From assembly GCA_032622095.1 (NCBI GenBank), contig CP136061.1:52771762-52835761 (forward strand): 64,000 nt of DNA. The letters run 5' to 3'. Below are positions 40,001 to 52,000 of the stretch, in pieces. The notes under the pieces are model-generated. The model did no database searches and was not told the origin of the DNA. It worked only from the letters and a program-made list of their open reading frames with translations. The stretch comes from Siphonodentalium dalli (taxonomy: Eukaryota > Mollusca > Scaphopoda > Gadilida > Siphonodentaliidae). How positions within the stretch are numbered: the first letter of the stretch is position 1; every line of letters starts with the position of its first letter. A program made the position numbers and the translations under genes.

Positions 40001-43000
40001 ATGCCCAAGCTAATATCCTGGCCAAGCTGGAGGGTGGGGAGAGGTCATTTTTCTCCGATCCCTTCACGGAGGAGTGGCAGGCAAGGCATTTTGTAGTTAA
40101 GATGAGCGTGACCAGGGGGACGCGGCGCTTTACCTCATGGGTACGGCCCCTGTCCTATGCTTAAGCTGCCGGAGGCCCATCTGCCGGTGTCGATTTGTAG
40201 GCACGCGATTTGGCAGCTTTAGTGCCCAGAACCGCTGGCGTCTGGTGGGGGACAAATGTCCTGGAGGTCCCAAGTACCCCGTCTACTCCACCAGACGTTT
40301 CCCCACAGACTGATTGACCGCGAATGCGTAATCGGGGGAGCGTGAACTGGTCCCGCCCTTAGAACAGTTATCACACGTTCACATGTCCCTGAGGCACCTA
40401 TGTATCACAATATACACATTGCGTATATATATATATAAAAATGATATAATATATATATCCGGGAGATATATATATTAAGTTTTCCTCATGAGACCATGTC
40501 AGAAGGCCCTTCCAAAGCTGCGCCCATCAATCTAATCGGCGGAGCCAGATCACAGCTCCCTGTCATGATCCAACGTATCACTAAATATAGATATACAACC
40601 CCACAGAGAACATGTCTCTGAGGTACCTATGTATCACAAGATATCATTGCAGAAACCCGGTGACACAAATCTTTCGCATATATAGATATATAAAATGATA
40701 TAATAGATATATCATGGTGATATATAAGTCATTATGAGATGAGATCATGTCAGAAGACCCTACTAAAGCTGCGCCCATCAATCCAATGGGCGGAGCCAGA
40801 GCAGAGATCCCTGGCACAATCCAATGTATCATTAAAGATATATATATAGCCCCTCAGAGAACATGACTAACAGCCATGAGCATCAGGAGCGCATGGCCGA
40901 ACACCGCAGGTGACCAGAGCATCCAATGAGAAAGCAAACCGCTACCCTCAGGTGCCAAACAATAGTGTCGGTACGAGTATTAATTTTGGAGAAATTTCCC
41001 AACGAGCACCATCCTTTGGAATGGAGACAGACAGCAAAATGTGCAATCACAAGTATTATGTTCAGCCTAAATCCACACACATTACTATTATTAGGCCATC
41101 ACGACCACTAGGCACCTGAGAGCAGTCCGCGTTCCCAGCGGAATACCCACCGCGATCCGATTCTAAGAAATGAAGGTGCGCCTTCTACAACCGAAATCAG
41201 TTCAAATGATGTACAATGTAGTCAGATGATGAACACAGGTAAATTTTCACAGTCACCATACGGAATATTCAGGTCTGAGCCTCTGCCCCCCCAAACATGC
41301 AGTAGAACGACCTAGGTGTGTGGACAAACCCAGCATAGACCGAAATGCGCAGAGTTGGCAGCATGGTTTCAGGCCCTTACGATCGGGCATCTGGTGCCAT
41401 GGGGATGGGATCCACTCGTACGGGGTGGTCCCCTGCCTGCGTCTTAGGAAAGGTCGGTAATGCTGGTCAATGAGCTTCCTCGAAAGCTTAGCTGGACAGC
41501 GCAAACGTCTTTGCCTGTTTTATTGTCTATGTGCCCGATAATCAAATTGATATGGGCAATAGAAGTATGAAGAGCCATGCTGATGGACTCTTGTCGGAAA
41601 GGCTATTGGCAGTGGTCGTGGGACACGTGACAATATAAATGCTTTCCATGTAAATATGCTTCATTCGTGTGTGAAGTCTATTCGCCATATCAACGGTATG
41701 AAAGGTCAGGACACGTATATATTTGAAAATTCATTGAGACTCCAGCTAGTCCATGAATACCTTCAAAACACCTACCATGCCCTTTATGAACAATGCATGC
41801 TGTATTGGATGTACAGCCTGTTCTTGTACCAAGCTCACATTTGATATGGTTACTTGCCATAAATGTCTCCCCCCACCTTCCACCTGATTTCTGTCAGAAT
41901 ACCCTGACCAGGGTGCGATCCCCGGTCCGCTAGCACATGGCTGAGATTGTTACATTGAAGGTGATGCTCCGTTACGAGAATCAAACCATGAACAGAATTA
42001 TAACACTTGTCCAATATCAATCTCTGTCAATTTATTAAAGTAATAATGACACTACTGTTATTCTTAGGTATCTGTTTTTACATTGATAAACCAAGATGTA
42101 ATCAACTTTAAGTTCAAATGTGACCAACACATCTGGATCAGTTGTATTGAACCATAAAACAACAAAGTATTATGAGAAAGAATGTTGTTCATAACATTAT
42201 GATAGATAGCGTCAGTAGCGATGGTAATTATTGCTAAATAAATGTCCACGCGTAAATAAATTCCCACGAAATTAGGAGACTTCCGGTAGCGAATCACGTG
42301 GCATTTTTTTTTTTTATATCTGACAAATTATATCATACCTTATAGGTTCTATAATAATTATATAGATGAATTGCTCACAATAATCTATGCGCCTCGTAAG
42401 GCCTTGAAATGGCGGCTGATTATGGCGAAATGTCGATTTTCATATTCGAATAATTTTAAGTCCGCTGCCTGTTCGAAAACACGGACAATTGTATGTTTGA
42501 AGCGAAACGGTCCGTGAATTCGAAACAATAATTCTAAAAACTAACACGTAGGCGACCAGTAATTATTGTATCGATAAATTGAATTTGTTGTCAAGTTGTT
42601 AAACGACAAATTCGTAGCAGAAAATAAAACTGACGAGATTCAATCGGTTATATTGGGACTGCGCATGCGTGACTGATTCCGAGCAAGCCACTGAAGACCG
42701 TGAGGGATCGTACAGCACTGCTCAAATTAAGCGACCTGTTTTAACGAGGTGTACATGCGTTAATACCGCGGTGCAATACCGCGACATACCGCCGATTCGC
42801 GGTTGCACTACCATGCGCGTACCGCGGTACCACCGCGACGTTCACGGTACCACCGCACTACCAGCGGTAACGAATGTTGGTAGCGCGGTAATGCACCGCA
42901 CAAACGCGGTGACATTACCGCTATGCGGTAGCATTTTTGTAACGAGGTTAATGACGGGATTCGATGGCTGACAGTCAATCTTCCAAAATAGGACGGCCGT

Positions 43001-46000
43001 TCTCACGATCTCCGTCCATGATTGTGTACCGTGAAGTGTATTATTAAAATATTGAAATAGATGAAAGCCGAGTATCGGGAAATATGCCCATTATAATGGG
43101 CTTCCAGATTAAGTAAAGGTAAGTATAAGTTACTTTGAGAAAGTCATTTTTCAATTAATGTGAATATTAAAATATTACAATAGCATTTCTAGTCTCGTTT
43201 TATTGCCAAAAATTCTCATCAATGACACTATTTGTAATCAGTGTTGGTTATCGGGAAGGGAACACATGATTTCGGCCATTTTAGACAGCTCGATAAATCC
43301 CGTATCTACAGTTTATATCAAATGTTCAGATGTACGTGATCCCTAAATTGAATGATAACGACACCATTTAAATAGTCCCCAGAATAAATATCGTTATTAA
43401 CTTTATTGACATTCATTAATTGCAAATCACAAACACCATTTGTTCGTATAACCAGTATAACGGGAATTATTGTCTTAGCAATAAAAGACACAAAGTGAAA
43501 CTCCTGTATATCCAGGAAAAAAACACATTCTAAGCAAAAGCACGTGTCACTGATTACGTCATACTGCAGATGGCAGACTTTGTTAATATAGGGCACGGGG
43601 CACTTAAATTAAGATGTCGTCATGTCTTTTTATAACTGGCCTCAATGGGTGAAATAAATATTTGTGTTTTGTTGATGGTGCTATTAGTAAAACTACACAC
43701 GTGACGCGCGAATGGGTGTTTTGTGTTTTGGACACTTGTATTTCCATTACTTCAATGCGTCCGTTTGGCTTACATAATGCTCGCAGAAGGTAGTTCAGAT
43801 ATTATCGATCTATTTTGGTATTGCGAATAATGTTATGTGCGAACCGCCACTTGGCTTTAAACAGACAAGTCTCATTCGATCTTTAAAATGTTGTGCACGT
43901 AATAGCTATTTATCGCACAAAAGTGAGACAAACGCTCTTTATTGCTACCGTATCGGGAATAAACTAACAAGGACTAAAACACACCAAATTCGATCACTTG
44001 AAATAATTATGTTACAATGTTAAACTCTGTATATAACCAAACAAACATATTTAGAGGTCAACTTTCCAACACCATGCATGTTTTCTTCCGAATAACGATT
44101 AGATAGGCATACCGGTATGTGATATAATTTATACTGCGACCCACCGAGAACTACAAGTGCACACCCTTGCTAAAAGTTGCAATTTCACATCAAACGATGC
44201 CGCACGACACGCACGGCTCGTGAGCTCAATGAATGTTCACGTAACAAAATCAAAGACTGATTTGACAACGTTGTGTCTTTCAATGTTTGGTGTTTTGCGT
44301 GTGTCTTTTGTCGCGCACATTGGTGATGATAACAACTTTACTTTGCTGCATGACACGTGCCACGCTTTCTTAGTTATACATTTTATGCCCACCGACAAGA
44401 AATCTTCAGGCGCAAATGTTTGTAAATTGCTTTACTATTTCACGCATGGGTACAATCATACGTCTTGGCGACAATATACTATTTACGCGCCGATTATGTT
44501 TGGCATATGAACAAAACTATAGATTTGAACGAATATGAATATTTCTGCAATGATCGCGGGCCTGGCCTCTATAAGACTAAAACGGACTCAGTGTTACTAA
44601 TGCACCGTCCCGCTGGTTTCGACCAAATTCAGATAAATGGAGGATTTATTTTTCCCATTTTATAAGAAATTTAGATTTCGGAAACACAAACAAAACAAAA
44701 AATTCCGCATGAGTGGAAACCGATATAGGAATCGGGTGCGTAAATCATTTGACGATATGTAAGATAGATGCTAACAACAAAACTATTACTCCACGGTGTT
44801 TTGCGTAATCCAGTCGCCGTAAGCATGCAACTATAGCTGAGTTCAAAAACCGCCGACGTGATTAAACGTGATGTACATGTACATTTGTAATATGTTACAT
44901 GTAAATCCGACATGTTCATATGTAATCCGATTGCATTATTATTCATTTATATTCATTACGTATACATAATTACGTGCAGCTTACAGGTATTCATTCAATA
45001 CAAAAGTTATTCATAATCATTTACCTACCGTGTGACGCCTTGTTTCAGTCGTGTTCTCTCCGCGGTGGAGGGCCGTTAGCGGTATTTTGAACGCGGTTAC
45101 GGAAAAAATAACGCGGTGTATGGCGGTAACGAACACCAATAACGCGGTGACCTGCGGTAACCAACGGTAAAAATACCGTACCAGTACCGCGGGTCAACCG
45201 CACTCCGTCGCGGTATAGAATGATAACCGCGGTAGTTTGGTGGTATCACCGCGGTAAGTACCGGCCCATAACCTCGTTAAACAGGTCGCTTACTGATAGC
45301 ATAGCTGTAGGCGACCACAAAAAGTTAACCCCTTTTCTACTATGGTTTACAAACGCAGGACATATATCCATATACAGAGGCGGACTGGGCCAAGAAACCG
45401 GCCCGGGAAATTAATATAATACCGGCCCATCTGTTTGGGGGGGGGGGGGGGGGGGGCGTCCACAGTCCACAGTCCATCTTGGAAAATTCCAACTGCACCC
45501 CCCCCCCCTTGAATCAGAATCAGACCAAATACATATTTTTGCATAATTCCATTTGCACCCCCCCCCCCCCCCTTGAATCAGAATCAGACCAAATACATAT
45601 TTTTGCATAATTCCATTTGCACCCCCCCCCCCTTGAATCAGATGCAGACCAAATACATGTTTTTGCATAATTCCATTTGCACCTCTGGTCTAATATCATA
45701 TATATTCATAAACCATGGTTCTATATATTCCCGGTATGAGACCATTCAGATATTTTTACCTGAAAAATTGCATAAAATCTAACATCTAGCGGTCTAACTC
45801 CAGACAAATGCACACGGCTACGGACAAGAGACCAGGACACACCGGCTGTTAATGGTTGTTTCGGCCCGGGGTGAGAACATTTTGAAAACTATACAAGAAA
45901 ATCTCGAATCCGATAAACTAGACTGGCATCAACTGAAGCGTTCCTATTTTCTTGTAAATTTCAATTGGGGGAGGGGTGCGTAAGAATTTTTTTGGGATTT

Positions 46001-49000
46001 ACAGCTGGGAGTTACCGTTAAAATCTCGAGATTAATGGGGTCTTTACGTGGTGTTATATGATGCCGACAAGTTCATTTAATGTCAAAATTACGATTAGCC
46101 AATTCGGCTGGTTAAACAACACATGTGGTGGCCCACGTCCGGAATTTTCCCGGTCTCCTGATCGGCCATGCAGTCCGCCTCTGCCCTCATGAATTTATGT
46201 GAGAAGAGTACCATCTTATTGGATACACGGCTGGTTAAACAACACATGTGGCGGCCCACGTCGGTTTCATTTGCGGCCCATGTTGTGGTTGGGCGGCCCA
46301 ACCACATATACCTATACCCCCCCCCCCCCCCCCCCCCAAACCGTAAAAAAACCCTCGGATTCTCGCTTGATAGAAAATCACGTGGAATCAGAATTTTTCC
46401 GGCATCCGGCCCATCGGGAAATTTCCCGGTCTCCCGATCGCCAGTCCGCCTCTGTCCATATAGTTCAGTGTGAACGGCTTCCTTTAGCGGAAATATGCAT
46501 TATACTTATTTATGAATCGGTAAACATATTTTATCCATGCAAATATACAAGTTATATGGCACCATGCTGGTTACATGTGGAAATACTATGTGTTTACATT
46601 CATGACAATGTTGTGAGTATTTATAGGTAATAAACTAATTTGGATAACTTAATCCGCTTTTGGTGAAATACAGTAACTGGATCACACGGGGACCATCGAA
46701 TCAGAATGTGTATCTTTAACCGTTTCAAGACAGGAGCATGGGGTTCATGACAGGAACTGCGCTGGTGCAGCATTAAGGATCTGCCAGCTTTACTGGATGA
46801 GTTTTGTAAATTTTGCTATAAACTGAAGGAATGATTTTTAGATTCTTTTTACTACTTGACCAAAAACCTTAATAAAATATACTTAAATCAATAAATGGGA
46901 CCTGAATTAAGCTAACAGCTTCTTCTATAAGACCATTCACGTAACTATGCGTTGCTTGCCCATGTAAAGAAATAGTCCCAGATAAATATGACTCTTTGAC
47001 ATATTTAGTGGTGTAAATTTAATGAAATATTTGTTCAAATGATATCAACAATAGTCACAAACATTGATTTAGCATACGTAGCATACATAATTTATAAACA
47101 GACGACACAGTGGAAGTCAAAGGTGAAGTATTTGGGCACACCTGGCAATATTTCCTGTTATAAAATGACCATTGTATATAATATCTTTATTATAGAATGG
47201 GTTTAATGAATGGAATAATGGTCAGATCATGTAATAAAATATATAAACAGACAGATTTATTTATTTCTAGCATTTGGAAGTAATTCTTTTGGGGCGTGGT
47301 TACAGACCTTGTCCTCTGTCTTCTCGACTCCCACAAGGAATATGAGATAAGCGACACTCAGTGAACCACTAAGGTTTAATAGAATAACAGCCTTCTCAGC
47401 CTTTAGGAACCTGAAATGACAAAATATTATAAACTTTATTTTTACAAAAGTTCCCAGAATAACTAAAGAATTTAACCCTTCCATTACTGAAGCTTCCTGG
47501 AATTTTGCGAAAACCCTGTGCCAATGCATTAATTCTCTTATATATGCAAGTCTCCCATCGGAAGCCTTGCATATATAAGGCAATACATTCAGGCCTAACA
47601 ATAATTACCTAGACCTTGTAAGCCAGTGCGTTCTCTTATATATGGGAGACTCACATATATAAGAAAATGCACTGGCACAGGATCTTTAATGCTGCTTCAG
47701 CACAGATACCGTCATGAACCTCATATGCCTAATTTCCCGTTTCAATTCTACCGCCATCTCAAAATTGGATCTACCCTTCTTTCTCTTTCAAAATATGGAT
47801 TAATAAATATGGATTAATAAATATGGATCAATAAATATGGATTAATAAATATGGATTAATAAATATGGATTAATAAATATGGATTAATAAATATGCTGAA
47901 TGCTGAGGAACTAGTATTATATAATTGTAATAATAATTTTCTAAAAGTCTTCTGTTTTTATCAATAAAGTGCAGGGATGGCAAATGTTCTCGTAAGCATC
48001 ATACCAATCCAACTGAACTAATCAATATCTGGCCACAATGCAGAGCAGAAAATGGAATTTAAAATTTCACGAAGCCCATCATTTTAAGGCAATACATTTG
48101 TCCAGTTTGTTAACACCTTCTTGACCAACAAAACTCTGCATATTAGTCAACCCTTTGGTGAGAGCTTTCCGATGAATGGCAACAAGCCATATTTCCGACT
48201 AAATCCTGAAAAGTTACCCATAATTCTGCTCTGGTTAAGGAGTCGATTACTATGGGAATTACTGTACTTCATCTTCTCCTTCATGGTGATGTTTTTACAG
48301 ACTTTTAAAATTTTTGCGCATTTACCATCAGCGATTGTCTTGGGTCCAGGTACCTTTAACTGAAATGAAGGGTTTCCTTATCCCAAATATCATTTAACTC
48401 TTCCATGGCTGGAGCTTCCTGAAATTTTGCGAAAACACTGTGCCAATGCATTCTCTTATATATGCGAGTCATAGAGAGCCTCACATATATAAGAGAATGC
48501 ATTGGCCTAACAATATGTACTTTGAACTTGTAAGCCAGTGCATTCTGTTATATATGCGAGGCTCCTTATATATACACAGAACGACACAATGTGTAAATGG
48601 GTTTGTCGATACGGCACGAGTGCTGTTGTGGAAGGATAGAACGAGAGGCGCTTGCGCCTCGAGTTCTATCCTTCCGCGACAGCACGGGTGCCGTATCGAC
48701 AAATCCATTTACACATCGTGTCGTTCTGTGTTTATTACACGCTTCGCATCCTATAATCTGTGCATTAAAAATACAGGATTAGAAGGTTTATTGAGGCGTG
48801 TTTGTCATGTGTGATGATTCTTTTATTTAAATAGTTCCAGTTTAATGGTTGAGGCGAACGTCATGTAACGTCAACGAGATGCGTATGGAACGTACGTTCC
48901 ATATGGATTTGTAAATATGGAACAGCAATAACACTGTACTTCTAGGAACAAGCGTGTAATAAATAAAAGAATGCACTGGCACAGGATCTTTAATGCCGCA

Positions 49001-52000
49001 CCAGCGCAGTTCCCGTCCGTATGGTCTCAGACTATCTTCGTCTTTTAAGCTTTTATTTCTGAATAAGCTTTTATTTCTGAATTAACCACTTACTTCCAGA
49101 GGAAGCTGTAGACGGCCATTGTTAATGCCAGTCCCGCTATGGATACAGCACATCCACCAATAGATATGTAGCTCAGAATTTCTTTATGCGCTTTGTGCTG
49201 GAAATAGTGTCGATAGTTTAGAATTCTTATTGCTCTGACTTTAATACATATATTAGGGTTTGGCTTATAAGTTACAGGGCGATGCGTTGCCAGTATGGTG
49301 TCATGTGAGAATTAATATATTAATATATTTATCTCGCTGAGCCTCACATAACAACATAACCAGTAACAAAGAATACTGTGACATTTTTCTCATGCTTCGC
49401 AATCAAGAACTTGAATTACTGGTACGATGTTCATTAGATTCTGGTAAGCTAAATGTGCTGCCGATGGTTATTAACTTATATGGCATCAGAATAATGTACC
49501 ATGAACGTAGAACGTCAATGCATTCAGTCAATGTCTCATCACCAGAAGTATGATATCAAGTTAAGTTTTATAGCTAATTTATTCGTCTTTAGAATTTGTC
49601 ATATATATCAGATGTAGGTATTGGTACATGTTATTAGATTTTTTAATTTGTAGAAAATGATTTCCGTCAGATATCCCTTTTCGTTGGCGCCAAAATACAC
49701 CGTAACAATGCCTGAATAATAGACCATTCCAATCTGTACTTTTATAACTGAGTGGGAGGATCCATTATACAGTAATGCCCTAAGTAATCGACTCCTTAAC
49801 CACTTGTTGCCATTCATCGGAAAGCTCTCAGTGGTGTGAACATGTTAAGATTATTGCACTTGTTTGTCATGCCGCGAGCTTTCCGATGAATGGCAACAAG
49901 CCATATTTCCGACTAAATCCTGAAAAGTTAACCATAATTCTGCTGTAGTTAAGGAGTCAATTACTTAGGGCATTACTGTATATTTAGTACAAAAAGGGTT
50001 AAATATTCTAGATTTCCACTTACTGTGCCACTTGGACTCATGAGAATAGCAAAGTTAGTGTAGTGATCACAGGCGCAGAAAGAATAGTCTGTCGTGGAAT
50101 TTTCCAGGAAACATCCATCTGGCGTCCAAGCTCCTCCGGTCTCCATACTGAAGAAAATTAAAACTATATCAGGTAAACAGTAAAACCAATATAGAATATC
50201 TGCAAAGTGTGGTCAAATATCAGATAGGGATATGACTTTCTTCATCTCAAAGTAATAATGTGTAATCAAAAAGTATTTGATTACTGTTAGCAAAATACCT
50301 TATTGTATATGTAATCAAATATGTCAACTTGAAGAAGTATTTGTAAGGCCAAACAAAACGAGAGGCCGATCACGATCGGCAGATGTTTAACCCATACCTT
50401 GGCGATAGCGATTAGCTATAACTGATAATTGATCAACGATATGATCACCGTAATCCATATATCAGTACCTAACTTAAAATAAAAAGCTCAAATAATTTGT
50501 CTTAAGAAGGGGTTAAAGTATTTGGGGTGTGGGAGGAGTCGTTTTAAATCTCATAACTCTGTCCCTATTCACACAAGGACCTCTCACTGTGAGATCCAAT
50601 GGTTTACCCATTAATCAATTTGACAGATAGGATAAACAATTATCCAGCCAGCAGGTTGTTTATCTTTACCTTCATACAACCACCCCCTAGAGCTCTGTAA
50701 CATATGTCATCACTCAATTAATAACAGATTTCGCTTGGAATGACATCTATTAACCCTTTGAACCCTGACGTCCTGAACGTTAAATGGCCCCAACCCGAGG
50801 CGCCTGATGTTATATATAGTGTTCCGACGACGTAACTCATAATGCTCTTAACTGGGATGTATATACATGTATATAAACGCTCAACTATATATACGGCAAT
50901 CAACTATGCTAACTGAACTAGTTTGCGGTGAAATATGTCACAAGATAATTCAACAAGATAGTCTATTCCACGTTCAATATACATATAGATTATATTGCGG
51001 CTTCCTTTGGTCGAGCTATATAGTTATAACAACATTCTTATCTACCTACGATAAAAGGCATTTCTCAAAATGCACCTGTGTGCATGCGCAAAGAAACAGA
51101 CCCCCTGTTTCCAATTTGGCGGCTAAAGTCAGAGGTATGAACACGAATGTGACCCAGTCGTGCAAAGTAGAAGCACAATACTATTTAATTTGGGTTTTGA
51201 TTGCGAAATTTCTAACGAAATACTTCCCCTTTTCAGACGATAAAAATCGATTTTTTTCTCAAAATAGGCATCTGCTCATGCGCGAAGAAACAGACCCTCT
51301 GTCATCAGTTTGTCTATCAAAGTCACGTGGGTAAACATGTGACGCATGTGTGCAAAGTAGAAGTACAACTCTAGTTGATATGTGCGTTTATTGTGCTGTA
51401 ATTTCATGTCACATATCGTATGATTTCCGGACCGGTATTCCGGTCTCCCGGGATATAGGAATATAAGGATTGGACCGGTATTCCGGTCTCTCGGGTTCAA
51501 AGGGTTAATACTGGATACTCTGGATATTGGATGTTCACATGGTAATTTATTGATATTATTATATTACATGCAACTATTGCAATAAAATCTTCATATTTTC
51601 AAAACAGGACATAACACCTAATTAATACAACTAAAAAAAATTAGAGTCATTGAAATTTTGTTTTTAATTAAATAATCTTTTTATTATTATAAAAGTATTA
51701 AAATATTTGTGTGTGTGTTAAATTGAGCGAGGAGTTCAATCTAAAAAAAAAATTAAAGTTTTGATTTAAAAAAAAGAAGAAAAAGGGTCATAACTCCTTT
51801 AAAATAAATTGGTTCAAACCCATATTCGAACTGGATCTGTATTGTGGGCTGACAATCTAACATACCAAATTTGGTGTCAATCAGATAAAAAATGTTTGAG
51901 TTATGGCCGCATGCGTGAATTCTAAAACGAAATAGGGCCATAACTCTGTAAAACAAACTCGGATCAAACCCATATTCAAACTCGATCTGTATTTTGGGCT

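Larger units (their letters stand above)
42713..45307. mobile_element. 2.6-kb TA-flanked DNA element (D) with GC-rich subterminal arrays
   Basis: Inserted into a TA of the family E arm: the arm reads 'gagggatcg TA ggcgacc' uninterrupted at 39187-39205 on the other strand. Ends are similar ('cagcactgctcaaattaagc' and, reversed, 'cagctatgctatcagtaagc'), both followed by 'gacctgtttaacgaggt'-like sequence. About 200 bp of degenerate 'accgcggta' motifs lies inside each end. The interior contains no recognisable transposase. Confidence 0.75.
39408..46494. mobile_element. Family E composite element with nested insertions
   Basis: Left terminus 'ttccgctaaaggaagccgtt' (39411) is exactly matched by 'aacggcttcctttagcggaa' near 46490. 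The right arm is broken into 42620-42712, 45308-45374 and 46455-46494 by two later elements. Between the ends lies a GC-richer core (39460-41520). Confidence 0.65.

Noticed and set aside
44157-44510. 117-codon ORF inside element D
   Set aside because: Has a protein-like composition but no transposase signature. Not enough to call it a gene.
45411-45668. Gly-rich and Pro-rich ORFs around the G/C homopolymers
   Set aside because: Produced by poly-C/poly-G in 63-bp tandem units; mirrored on the other strand.
48121-48363. ORF reading NGNKPYFRLNPEKLPIILLW; also seen at 63193, 33227 and on other strands
   Set aside because: This peptide is a translation of MITE-A. It recurs wherever the MITE does and is not a protein family.
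48440-48814. Overlapping ORFs on both strands of 61-124 codons
   Set aside because: A consequence of the 158-bp palindrome, which makes both strands read alike.
50867-51334. 155-codon plus-strand ORF
   Set aside because: Contains an internal DNA duplication and no domain; reads across diverged repeats.
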